NCBI RefSeq assembly: GCF_009604405.1
Contig: NZ_WEGK01000001.1
Span: 744,001 to 808,000 of the forward strand
Direction of reading: 5' to 3'
DNA from: Nocardia macrotermitis
GTDB lineage: Bacteria > Actinomycetota > Actinomycetes > Mycobacteriales > Mycobacteriaceae
DNA: 64,000 nucleotides
Shown piece after piece: positions 23,514 through 32,468 of this stretch (the first letter of the stretch is position 1; each line of letters opens with the position of its first letter). Made by a program: the position numbers and the translations under genes. The notes below the pieces were generated by a model that worked only from the letters and a program-made list of their open reading frames with translations, was not told where the DNA came from and searched no databases.

Positions 23514-24134
23514 GTGGCACGACGACGCGGGTGGGGCGGGAGCCCACCGGACAGTGACGAGGAGGCGGCGCGGCGGATCGTCGCGGCGGCCGTGGAATTG
23601 ATCGGGCGGACCGGCTCGGAGGTCAATATCGCCGAGGTGGCCGAATCGCTCGGGGTGATCCGGCAGACGGTGTACCGGTACTTCCCGAGTTCGGACGCGC
23701 TGATGCGGGCCGCGGCGTTCGCGTCGGTGGACGGCTTCCTGGATCGGCTCGCGCAGCAGGTCAGCGGGATCGACGATCCGGTCGACGCGCTCACCGAGGG
23801 CGTGGTCTTCACACTGTCCGAGGTGCGGTCCACGCCGCATCTGGGGATTCTGCTGTCGAGCACCTACTCGAATCTGCAACCCGAGAGCCTGACCTCCGAG
23901 GAGGCACAGGCGTTCGGCGTCACCATGATCCGGCGTTTCGACGTGGACTGGGACAAGCACGGCTACGACGATCCCGCCCTGGCCGAACTGGTCGAATACG
24001 TGCTGCGGACCATGCAGTCGTTCTTCCTCGCACCCGGTAACCCCCCGCGCACCGACACCGAACTCCGGCGTTATCTGCGGCGCTGGATGGGCACCGCGAT
24101 CCGGGCGCAGACCGATTCGGGTTGCCCGGACTGA
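23514..24134 (+). CDS. TetR-family regulator of the PF10118/membrane-protein operon
   Basis: A 206-residue TetR. The helix-turn-helix is at about 18-65 (RIVAAAVELIGRTGSEVNI, then VAESLGVIRQTVYRYFPSSD), followed by a helical effector domain. GTG at 23514 has GAGGAAGCAGG upstream. It is divergent from the hydrolase/membrane-protein operon, with the dyad at 23369-23398 in between, so it most likely represses both units. The effector is unknown. Confidence 0.9.
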   Translation: MARRRGWGGSPPDSDEEAARRIVAAAVELIGRTGSEVNIAEVAESLGVIRQTVYRYFPSSDALMRAAAFASVDGFLDRLAQQVSGIDDPVDALTEGVVFTLSEVRSTPHLGILLSSTYSNLQPESLTSEEAQAFGVTMIRRFDVDWDKHGYDDPALAELVEYVLRTMQSFFLAPGNPPRTDTELRRYLRRWMGTAIRAQTDSGCPD

Positions 24135-24221
24135 CAAGCCATTTCGGCTCTCTTCCCGAGCGGGCACACACCGCGAGCGATCCCACAGTTCGCTCACAGG
24201 GAGCTACCAGCGGCGCCGCGC

Positions 24222-24848
24222 ATGCTGATCATCATGACCCTCGCAGCGCTGATCACCGCGTTCGTGGTTGCCGTCGTTCCGGTGGCACCCACCGAGCCGA
24301 CACTGGTCGGCCTGGGCGCACTGGCCGCGGTGACCCATGCCTCCCCGATCGGCGTGATCCTGATCGCCACGCTGGGCTGTTCGATCTCCGATCACCTGTT
24401 CTACGCGGCCGGACGCTGGGGCGGCACGCGACTGCTCGGCCCGCTCGCGCGCGGCCGCGCCACCGCCCGCGTGACGACGTGGCTGCTCGAGCGGGCCGAA
24501 CGCTATGGCGCGGCGGCGTTCATCGGCGGGCGCTGGCTGCCCGCGGGCGGCACCGCGGGCGCGGCACTGGCCGGAACCCTGGGCTGGCGACTGCGCCGGT
24601 TCACCCCCGCCTCGCTGCTCGGATCGCTGCTGTGGTCGTGCTACGCCACCGCGCTGGGCTACCTCGGCAGCACGGTCACCGGCAATCCCCTGGCGGGACT
24701 TGGCATTTCGCTGATCATCGCCATCGGCGTCGGACTGGTCGCGCGACTGGTACTGCACCGGCAGACCGCGGGCGAACCCGTCCCGACGCACGCCGAGGCC
24801 GAACCACCGACCATCGCTCCGGCCGCACCGGTACTGCTCGCCGCGTGA
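24222..24848 (+). CDS. DedA/VTT-family membrane protein
   Basis: A 208-residue membrane protein with four to five hydrophobic helices. The DedA/SNARE-associated (VTT) pattern is seen in LGCSISDHLFYAAGRWGGTRLL, in ERYGAAAFIGGRWLPAGGTAGAALAG (DedA F-x-G-R-x-x-P segment) and in GWRLRRFTPASLLGSLLWS. DedA proteins are thought to move lipids across the membrane or keep membrane potential. Starts at 24222 or 24234 are both possible. It lies 88 nt after the TetR gene in the same direction but shows no functional link. Confidence 0.8.
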   Translation: MLIIMTLAALITAFVVAVVPVAPTEPTLVGLGALAAVTHASPIGVILIATLGCSISDHLFYAAGRWGGTRLLGPLARGRATARVTTWLLERAERYGAAAFIGGRWLPAGGTAGAALAGTLGWRLRRFTPASLLGSLLWSCYATALGYLGSTVTGNPLAGLGISLIIAIGVGLVARLVLHRQTAGEPVPTHAEAEPPTIAPAAPVLLAA

Positions 24849-25040
24849 GCCGATTCGAGTCTCGCGGGCGGCGATTCGCACCAACTGCCCGGACACTCCG
24901 ATGCGGCGTCACATGCCTCCGACGGGGCAAAGTTCGAGGATACGTGCGAGTAACACTCATACGCCGTGCACATATCCCTCTATTGGGTGCAGACTACGCA
25001 CAACCACACCCGTCTCAAGGCCCATGAAAGGAGTTGGCGA

Positions 25041-28000
25041 GTGTTCAGCCGCATCGCCATCGTGAACCGGGGCGAGGCCGCCATGCGCCTCATCCACGCC
25101 GCTCGAGATCTGGCCGCGGAAACGGGGCAGGCGATCCAAACCATTGCCCTGTACACCGATGTCGACCGGAACGCGACATTCGTGCGCGAGGCCGACGTCG
25201 CCTACGATCTGGGCCCGGCCTCGGCCCGCCCGTACCTGGACCTCAAGGCCCTCGAGCGCGCCCTGGTCGCGACCAAGGCCGATTCCGCCTGGGTCGGTTG
25301 GGGTTTCGTCGCCGAGGATCCCGCTTTCGCGGAACTGTGCGACCAGATCGGCATCACCTTCATCGGCCCCAGCGCCGACGCCATGCGCAAACTCGGCGAC
25401 AAGATCGGCGCGAAGCTGATCGCCGAGGAGGTCGGCGTCCCGGTCGCGCCGTGGAGCCGCGGCGCGGTCGAATCCGTCGAGGCGGCCGTGACCGCCGCCG
25501 GTGAGATCGGCTACCCGCTGATGCTCAAGGCCACCGCGGGTGGTGGCGGGCGCGGTATCCGCGTCATCACCAACGAGGCCGACCTGGTCGACGCCTACGA
25601 GCGCACCAGCCAGGAGGCCGCGCGCGCCTTCGGCAGCGGCGTCGTCTTCCTGGAGCGCCTGGTCACCGGCGCCCGGCACGTCGAAGTCCAGGTGATCGCC
25701 GACGGTCAGGGCACCGCGTGGGCGCTGGGTGTGCGCGACTGTTCGGTGCAGCGCCGCAACCAGAAGATCATCGAGGAATCGGCCTCGCCGGTGCTGAGCG
25801 CCGAGCAGACCGCCGACCTCAAGGCGTCGGCCGAACGGCTCGCGGTCACCGTCGGTTACCGCGGCGCGGCGACCGTCGAATTCCTGTACCACCCGGGCGA
25901 GCAACTGTTCGCCTTCCTCGAGGTCAACACGCGCCTCCAGGTCGAGCACCCGATCACCGAGTCCACCACCGGATTCGATCTGGTGCGCGCGCAGCTGCTG
26001 GTCGCCTCGGGCGGCAAGCTGGAGGGTGAGCCGCCGGTCGAGCGCGGTCACGCCATCGAGGCACGCCTGAACGCCGAGGATCCCGATCGCGACTTCGCGC
26101 CCGCGCCGGGCCGCATCGAACGCCTGGATCTGCCTGCGGGACCGGGCATCCGGGTGGACACCGGGGTCAGCGAGGGCGACACGATTCCGGCCGCCTTCGA
26201 CTCCATGATCGCCAAGATCATCGCCTACGGCCGCAACCGCGACGAGGCCCTGGGCCGGTTGCGGCGCGCGGTCGGGCAGACCCGCGTCGTCATCGAGGGC
26301 GGCGCGACCAACAAGAGTTTCGTGCTGGATCTGCTGAACCAGCCCGAGGTCATCGACGCCAGCGCCGACACCGGCTGGATCGACCGCGTGCGCGGTGAGG
26401 GACGCCTGATCTCGCACCGGCACTCCGCGGTCGCGCTGGCCGCCGCGGCCATCGACGCCTACGAGGAAGAGGAGCGCGTCGAGCGGCACCGGCTGCTGTC
26501 CACCGCGTCGGGCGGACGTCCGCAGGTGCAGCACGAGAGTGGCCGTCCGCTGGATCTGAAGCTGCGCGGGGTCACCTACCGCGTGCGGGTGGCCCGCATC
26601 GGTGCGCACCGGTTCCGGATCGGCATCGAGGTCGGCGACGAGATCCGTACCGCCGCAGTCGATCTCGAGCGTTTCGACAGCCACACCTGCCATGTCGTGG
26701 TGAACGGCAGCCGCTACCGGCTGATCACCGGCACACACGGGCCGACCCACCTGGTCGACGTCGAGGGCGTCACCCACCGGATCAGCCGCGACGAGGGCGG
26801 CGTCGTGCGCTCCCCCGCGCCCGCGCTGGTCGTCGCGATGCCGCTGTCGGTCGGCGACGAGGTCGAGGCGGGCGCACCGGTACTGGTGCTGGAGAGCATG
26901 AAGATGGAGACGGTGCTGCGCGCGCCGTTCCGCGCCCGGGTCAAGGAGTGCGGCGTCTCGGTCGGCAGTCAGGTCGAGACCGGCGCCCCGCTGTTGCGGC
27001 TCGAGCCGCTCGCCGACGAGGGCGAGGAGACCGAGGACACCACCAGCGCCACCGTCGAACTGGATCTGCCCAGCGAATCGGATTCGGTCAGCCCGGACGA
27101 GCGGCTGGCGCGGGGACTGCAGGATCTGCGCAGTCTGCTGCTCGGCTTCGACGTCGACCCGCACGACGAGAGCCGCGTGGTCGAGGACTACCTGGCCGCG
27201 CGCCGGGCCTCGATCGCGAACAACCACCGGCCGCTGGCCGAGGAACTCGAACTCGTGCAGATGTTCGCGGACCTCGCCGAACTCAGCCACAACCGGTCGT
27301 GGGACGAGGAGGGCGAGCACGGCCACGTGCACAGCGCCCGCGAGTACTTCCACACCTACCTGCAGAGCCTGGACGTCGAGCGGGCGGGCCTGCCCGAGGC
27401 GTACCGGACGCGGCTGTCGAATGCGTTGGCGCACTATGGGATCAGCGATCTGGACCGCACCCCCGACCTCGAGGGCGCGGTGTTCCGGATCTTCCTGGCG
27501 CAGCAGCGTCCGGCGGACACCGTCACCGTGATCACCACACTGTTGCGCGAGTGGCTGCGCGAGCCGGTGCCGGACCGGGTGCTGCGCGAGCCGGTCGGCC
27601 TGGCGCTCGAGCGCCTGGTCACCGCGACGCAGGTGCGTTTCCCGGTGGTCGCCGACCTCACCCGCGGTCTGGTGTACGCCTGGTACGGCCAGCCGCTGCT
27701 GCGCCGCAACCGGGCGCGCGTCTACACCAACGTCCGGAAACACCTGCGGCACTTGGACGCTCACCCGGATTCGGCGGATCGCGCCGAGCGGATCGCCGAG
27801 ACCGTGCGCAGCACCGAGCCGCTGGTGCGGCTGCTGGGCCAGCGTCTGGTCCGCGGCAGCCTGGACAACTCGGTGATGCTCGAGGTGCTGACCCGCCGCT
27901 ACTACGGCAACAAGGGTCTGAGCGATGTGCGCACCCAGCAGGTCGGCGACTGCTCCTTCGTGATCGCCGAACGTCGTGGCACCAGCCTGGTTTCGGCCGC

Positions 28001-30506
28001 GGTCAGCTTCGACGCCCTGGACACCGCGCTGCGCGGCCTGGCCGAACTGGCCACCGGCACGATGTCCATCGAGGCCGACATCTACCTCGGCTGGGAGCAC
28101 CAGCCCGAGGACTTCGACGCGATGGCCGTGGCCCTGCAGGAAGTGCTGGCCGCGCATCCGCTGCCGAACCAGGTGCACCGCATCACCACCACCGTCGCCG
28201 GTAGCGGCGGCGCGGTCATGCACCACCACTTCACCTTCCGCCCCACCTCGACCGGTATGGCCGAGGAGCGGCTGATCCGCGGTCTGCACCCGTACATCGC
28301 GGAGCGGATGCAGATGAAGCGGCTGCGCAAGTTCGATCTGACCCGGTTGCCGTCTTCGGACGACGACGAGGTGTATCTGTTCCGCGGTGTCGCGAAGGAG
28401 AACCCGGCCGATGAGCGGCTGATCGCCTTCGCCCAGGTCCGCGACCTGACCCCGCTGCGTGAACACGACGGCCGGCTGCTCGCGCTGCCGACCGCCGAGG
28501 CGACGATCGCCACCTGCCTGGACTCGATCCGGCGCGCGCAGTCCCGGCGACGTTCGGCGAAGCGGTTCAACACCAACCGCATCGTCATGTACATCTGGCC
28601 GCCGATCGATCTGACGGCCGCGGAGTTCGCGACGATCGTCGCGCGCGTCGAGCCGACCACGATCGGCGCGGGGCTGGAGGAGATCCTGATCATCGCCCGC
28701 GAGCGGGACCAGGAGACCGGTGAGCTGACCAAGGTCGCCATCCGGATCTGCTTCGATCCGACCGGCGGCACGGAGACGATCGTCGGCGAACGCACCGACG
28801 AGGCGGTCGAGCCGCTGGACGAGTACCGGCAGAAGGTGCTGCGCGCGAGCAGCCGCAACACCGTCTACCCGTACGAATTGACCGGTCTGCTGGGCGATTT
28901 CACCGAGTACGACCTCGACGAGAACCACGCGCTGGTGCGCGTGGACCGGCCGCGCGGACACAACACCGCGGCGATGGTCGCGGGTGTGGTGAGCACCGCG
29001 ACCGAGCGCTATCCCGACGGCCTGACCCGTGTCGTGCTGCTCGGCGATCCGACCAAATCCCTCGGCGCACTGTCGGAACCGGAGTGCCGCCGGGTGATCG
29101 CGGCGCTGGATCTGGCCGAGCAGATGCGGGTGCCGCTGGAGTGGTACACGCTGTCCTCGGGCGCCCGGATCTCGATGAAGTCCGGTACCGAGAACATGGA
29201 CTGGGTGGCCGCGGCGCTCAAGCGGATCGTCGAGTTCACCCAGGACGGCGGCGAGATCAACCTCGTGGTCACCGGCATCAACGTCGGCGCGCAGCCGTAC
29301 TGGAACGCCGAGGCCACCATGTTGATGCACACGCGCGGCATCCTGGTCATGACACCGGATTCCACGATGGTGCTGACCGGTAAGCAGGCACTGGACTTCT
29401 CCGGTGGCGTGTCGGCCGAGGACAACTTCGGCATCGGCGGTTACGACCGCGTGATGGGTCCCAACGGTCAGGCGCAGTACTGGGCGCCGAATCTGACTGC
29501 GGCGCGGGCCATTCTGATGTCGCACTACGATCACACCTACGTCGTGCCCGGCGAGCAGTCGCCGCGGCGGGCGTCGACCGGCGACCCGGTCGATCGTGAC
29601 GTCTCCGGATACCCGCATGTGTTGGCGGACAGCGATTTCGGCACCGTCGGGGAGATCTTCTCCAGCGCGAAGAACCCGGATCGCAAGAAGCCCTTCGATA
29701 TTCGGACCGTGATGCGGGCGCTGTCGGATCAGGACCACCCGGTGCTGGAGCGCTGGGCGGGTATGGCCGACGCGGAGACCGCCGTCGTGCAGGACGCACA
29801 CCTCGGCGGAATTCCGGTGTGCCTGTTGGGTATCGAGTCGCGCGGTGTGCCGCGGCGCGGTTACACCCCGACCGACGGCCCGGACACCTACACCGCGGGC
29901 ACGCTGTTCCCGCAGTCCTCGAAGAAGGCGGCGCGGGCGATCAACGCGGCCAGCGGCAACCGGCCGCTGGTGGTGCTGGCGAACCTGTCCGGCTTCGACG
30001 GATCGCCCGAGTCGATGCGCAAGTTGCAGCTCGAATACGGCGCCGAGATCGGCCGTGCGATCGTCAACTTCGAGGGTCCCATCGTGTTCACCGTGATCTC
30101 GCGGTACCACGGCGGCGCGTTCGTGGTGTTCTCCAAGGCGCTCAACCCGAATATGACGGTGCTGGCGCTGGAGGGTTCGTTCGCCTCGGTGCTCGGTGGC
30201 GCCCCGGCCGCGGCCGTGGTGTTCTCCGGCGAGGTGGACACCCGCACCGCGACCGATCCCCGGGTGCGCGAAATGGAGTCGCGGGCGAGCAACGCGACCG
30301 GTGCGGACCGGGCGGCGCTGACCGCCGAACTCGACGAGACCCGGACCTCGGTCCGGGCCGAGAAGCTCGGCGAGGTGGCCGCGGAATTCGATCGCGTGCA
30401 CAGCATTCAACGCGCGGTCGAGGTCGGTTCGGTCGATGCGATCGTGCGTACCGAGGAACTGCGGCCGCGCATCATCGAGGCGATCGAGGCCCGGCTGTCG
30501 AACTGA
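25041..30506 (+). CDS. Single-chain biotin-dependent acetyl/acyl-CoA carboxylase
   Basis: An 1821-residue fusion of all carboxylase parts in the order of eukaryotic ACC. Biotin carboxylase spans about 1-450: RIAIVNRGEAAMRLI at the start, ATP-grasp loop KATAGGGGRGIRV near 163-175, EVNTRLQVEHPITE near 293. Then comes a linker and a BCCP domain with biotinylated Lys621 in ESMKME. A long helical central region (about 680-1180) precedes the carboxyltransferase (about 1190-1800, with GDPTKSLGAL, SGARISMKSG, NEATM-like NAEATMLMHTRG and GIGGYDRVMGPNGQAQYW). It would carboxylate acetyl- or another acyl-CoA to the malonyl form for fatty or mycolic acid synthesis. GTG 25041 has AAAGGAG upstream. Two strong hairpins follow the stop. 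Confidence 0.92.
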   Translation: MFSRIAIVNRGEAAMRLIHAARDLAAETGQAIQTIALYTDVDRNATFVREADVAYDLGPASARPYLDLKALERALVATKADSAWVGWGFVAEDPAFAELCDQIGITFIGPSADAMRKLGDKIGAKLIAEEVGVPVAPWSRGAVESVEAAVTAAGEIGYPLMLKATAGGGGRGIRVITNEADLVDAYERTSQEAARAFGSGVVFLERLVTGARHVEVQVIADGQGTAWALGVRDCSVQRRNQKIIEESASPVLSAEQTADLKASAERLAVTVGYRGAATVEFLYHPGEQLFAFLEVNTRLQVEHPITESTTGFDLVRAQLLVASGGKLEGEPPVERGHAIEARLNAEDPDRDFAPAPGRIERLDLPAGPGIRVDTGVSEGDTIPAAFDSMIAKIIAYGRNRDEALGRLRRAVGQTRVVIEGGATNKSFVLDLLNQPEVIDASADTGWIDRVRGEGRLISHRHSAVALAAAAIDAYEEEERVERHRLLSTASGGRPQVQHESGRPLDLKLRGVTYRVRVARIGAHRFRIGIEVGDEIRTAAVDLERFDSHTCHVVVNGSRYRLITGTHGPTHLVDVEGVTHRISRDEGGVVRSPAPALVVAMPLSVGDEVEAGAPVLVLESMKMETVLRAPFRARVKECGVSVGSQVETGAPLLRLEPLADEGEETEDTTSATVELDLPSESDSVSPDERLARGLQDLRSLLLGFDVDPHDESRVVEDYLAARRASIANNHRPLAEELELVQMFADLAELSHNRSWDEEGEHGHVHSAREYFHTYLQSLDVERAGLPEAYRTRLSNALAHYGISDLDRTPDLEGAVFRIFLAQQRPADTVTVITTLLREWLREPVPDRVLREPVGLALERLVTATQVRFPVVADLTRGLVYAWYGQPLLRRNRARVYTNVRKHLRHLDAHPDSADRAERIAETVRSTEPLVRLLGQRLVRGSLDNSVMLEVLTRRYYGNKGLSDVRTQQVGDCSFVIAERRGTSLVSAAVSFDALDTALRGLAELATGTMSIEADIYLGWEHQPEDFDAMAVALQEVLAAHPLPNQVHRITTTVAGSGGAVMHHHFTFRPTSTGMAEERLIRGLHPYIAERMQMKRLRKFDLTRLPSSDDDEVYLFRGVAKENPADERLIAFAQVRDLTPLREHDGRLLALPTAEATIATCLDSIRRAQSRRRSAKRFNTNRIVMYIWPPIDLTAAEFATIVARVEPTTIGAGLEEILIIARERDQETGELTKVAIRICFDPTGGTETIVGERTDEAVEPLDEYRQKVLRASSRNTVYPYELTGLLGDFTEYDLDENHALVRVDRPRGHNTAAMVAGVVSTATERYPDGLTRVVLLGDPTKSLGALSEPECRRVIAALDLAEQMRVPLEWYTLSSGARISMKSGTENMDWVAAALKRIVEFTQDGGEINLVVTGINVGAQPYWNAEATMLMHTRGILVMTPDSTMVLTGKQALDFSGGVSAEDNFGIGGYDRVMGPNGQAQYWAPNLTAARAILMSHYDHTYVVPGEQSPRRASTGDPVDRDVSGYPHVLADSDFGTVGEIFSSAKNPDRKKPFDIRTVMRALSDQDHPVLERWAGMADAETAVVQDAHLGGIPVCLLGIESRGVPRRGYTPTDGPDTYTAGTLFPQSSKKAARAINAASGNRPLVVLANLSGFDGSPESMRKLQLEYGAEIGRAIVNFEGPIVFTVISRYHGGAFVVFSKALNPNMTVLALEGSFASVLGGAPAAAVVFSGEVDTRTATDPRVREMESRASNATGADRAALTAELDETRTSVRAEKLGEVAAEFDRVHSIQRAVEVGSVDAIVRTEELRPRIIEAIEARLSN

Positions 30507-30518
30507 GATCCGTCGCCC

Positions 30519-30590
30519 GGACGCGGTGAGAACCGCGTCCGCAAGACCCGGCGTCGCGCCCATCGAATCCGATTCGATGGGCGCGACGCC
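30519..30590 (+). terminator. Double terminator after the carboxylase
   Basis: Two hairpins in tandem. The first has GGACGCGGT and ACCGCGTCC (30519-30540) around a GAGA loop. The second has perfect 20-bp arms (30550-30569 and 30571-30590) separated by one base and followed by GTTTTC. The second is one of the longest perfect dyads in the window and ends the 5.5-kb transcript. Confidence 0.85.
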
Positions 30591-30777
30591 GTTTTCGGTG
30601 TCGAAAGCGCTGTGCCACAGGATAATCACTGATCAGCGCATGAAAACACCTCTGCGCCTACGGATCCTGGCAACGATGTGAGCAAGACCCCGGGGGTTGC
30701 TCACGCATAACTCGGCCCGATCCGTCATGATGGGATCACGTTTTGCTGGTTCGTATTTCGAGAGTTGTGAGTGGGTA

Positions 30778-31455
30778 GTGGCGAGTTCGAAGTCGGTCCT
30801 GTCCTCGGTCTGGGCGAAGTTGGCGATTCTGGTCGTGGTCGTGGTGATTGCCGCGGCGTCGTGGTGGGCCAGCAGAGGAGGGACCTCGGACTCCGGTGCC
30901 AAGTCCGGCTCCGGCACCGGTGCCAGCACCGCTCAGGCGTCCACGGCATTGACACAGCTGGACAAGTTGACCGTCGCCGCCGAGGAGAAGGTCAACTACA
31001 ACCGTGAGGACTGGCCGCACTGGATCGGCCAGGGCAAGGGCTGCGACACCCGCGAGGTCGCGCTGAAGAACCAGGGCACCGACGTCAAGACCGACGACAA
31101 GTGCCGTGCTGTTTCGGGCACCTGGGTCTCGGCCTACGACGGGGTGGTCATCAAGGACGCCGGTGAGACCGATCTGGACCACGTCGTCCCGCTGGCCGAG
31201 GCCGCGCGCTCGGGCACCAGTAAATGGACCAAGGAGCAGCGCAAGAACTTCGCCAACGACCTCGACCAACTCCAGGTCGTGTCGGCGCGTTCCAACCGGC
31301 AGAAGGGCGATCAGGATCCGGCGCACTGGCTGCCGGAGAAGGATCAGTGCGCGTACACCATCAAATGGGTGGCCACCAAGACCAAATACAAGCTGACCAT
31401 CGATCAGGCCGAACACGACGCGATCAAGAAGGTGCTCACCGGCTGCGCCAAGTGA
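30778..31455 (+). CDS. Membrane-anchored HNH nuclease-like protein (DUF1524)
   Basis: An about 225-residue protein with an N-terminal signal anchor (KLAILVVVVVIAAASWW, about 11-27), a Gly/Ser-rich linker and a C-terminal HNH/DUF1524 domain. Core residues include CDTREVALKNQG, the catalytic DLDHVVPLAEA (His of the metal site), NRQKGDQDPAHWLP (Asn and Gln of the motif) and four Cys likely forming two disulfides. It would act outside the cytoplasm, degrading extracellular nucleic acid. GTG at 30778 is favoured; ATG 30727/30730 would add a short charged leader. Its TGA abuts the convergent lipase stop, the two sharing the hexamer TGATCA. Confidence 0.8.
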   Translation: MASSKSVLSSVWAKLAILVVVVVIAAASWWASRGGTSDSGAKSGSGTGASTAQASTALTQLDKLTVAAEEKVNYNREDWPHWIGQGKGCDTREVALKNQGTDVKTDDKCRAVSGTWVSAYDGVVIKDAGETDLDHVVPLAEAARSGTSKWTKEQRKNFANDLDQLQVVSARSNRQKGDQDPAHWLPEKDQCAYTIKWVATKTKYKLTIDQAEHDAIKKVLTGCAK

Positions 31456-32409
31456 TCAGACGGCGAGGGCCTCGGGGGGCAGCACCGATCGGATGAACCG
31501 GGCGGCGGCCCGGTAGGCGAGGCGGGATTCGGGGATCAGCGCCGGAAGCGCCTGGAAGACGTGCATCTGGTCCGGCCAGATCTGCAGGTCGCACGGCGCT
31601 CCGGTCGCACTCCAGCGTTGCGCGAGCACGGCGGCGTCGGCGCCGAAGAATTCGGCGTCGCTGGTGTGGATCAGCGCCGGGGGCAGCCGCATGCCCGGTT
31701 CGGGGCGCAGATCCAGCGGATCGCTGGTGAACTGGGCTATCGCCTTGCGGGACACCGGAATCGAGAGCAGACCCTCGCGGCGGGCGCCGGGATGATCGGC
31801 CGCCAGGCTCAGGCTCAGATCCGTCATCGGGGAGAACAGCACCAGCGCCGCGGGCGGGGCCTGACCCGTGCGGGCGAGTTCGATGGCGAGTTGCGCGGCG
31901 AGGAATCCACCCGCCGAATCACCGGCCACGACAATTCGATCCGCGCTGCCCACCCGCGCGAGGAGTTGCCGATAGGCGGCCGAAACATCCTGTGCCGCAG
32001 CGGGAAACGGATATTCCGGGGCGAGCCGGTAGTCGACGCTGAAAACCGGCATGCGGGTGGCCGTGGACAGCCGCGACACCACACCTCGATAGGCGGCCGC
32101 GGAACCCGCGACGAATCCACCGCCGTGCACGTACAACACGACGCGGTCGGCGTCCGTCACCCGTGGTCCGCGCACCCATTCACCGCGGATCTGCTTGCCG
32201 TCCGCCGTGATCATCCGGAGCTGTTCGAGCTGCGTACCGCGCAGCATCGGTGCGGCCGTACGCAACATCTGATCGATCACCGGACGCGCGAGTTGCAATG
32301 TGCGGGCGTCCACCGGCGCGAGCGCGGCCAGCGGCCGAACCGTCAGCGCGCAGCCGCGCCGCACCGCCCGCGCGCGCACCGAGCCACGATCGGTATCGGA
32401 CCTACTCAT
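31456..32409 (-). CDS. Alpha/beta hydrolase, hormone-sensitive-lipase family
   Basis: A 317-residue HSL (family IV) esterase. The oxyanion-hole motif is YVHGGGFVAG (about 93-102), the nucleophile elbow is VAGDSAGGFLAAQL, the acid is in SDAEFFGADA, and the catalytic His is in DQMHVFQAL. It hydrolyses short- or medium-chain esters. The N-terminal about 70 residues form a cap. It probably forms an operon with the aldehyde dehydrogenase gene, whose stop is 59 nt upstream; ester hydrolysis followed by alcohol/aldehyde oxidation would be a coherent route. Confidence 0.88.
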   Translation of the reverse strand: MSRSDTDRGSVRARAVRRGCALTVRPLAALAPVDARTLQLARPVIDQMLRTAAPMLRGTQLEQLRMITADGKQIRGEWVRGPRVTDADRVVLYVHGGGFVAGSAAAYRGVVSRLSTATRMPVFSVDYRLAPEYPFPAAAQDVSAAYRQLLARVGSADRIVVAGDSAGGFLAAQLAIELARTGQAPPAALVLFSPMTDLSLSLAADHPGARREGLLSIPVSRKAIAQFTSDPLDLRPEPGMRLPPALIHTSDAEFFGADAAVLAQRWSATGAPCDLQIWPDQMHVFQALPALIPESRLAYRAAARFIRSVLPPEALAV

Positions 32410-32468
32410 CGGAATTACTCCATCCCGCAGGTGAATTCACGGCCGTTCGCCTCGACGGCGGATCGCGC

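Noticed and set aside
24957..30629. An 1890-codon open frame on the minus strand opposite the carboxylase
   Set aside because: His/Arg/Asp/Gln-rich composition without domains is the mirror of a high-G+C gene; the + strand frame is a recognisable carboxylase.
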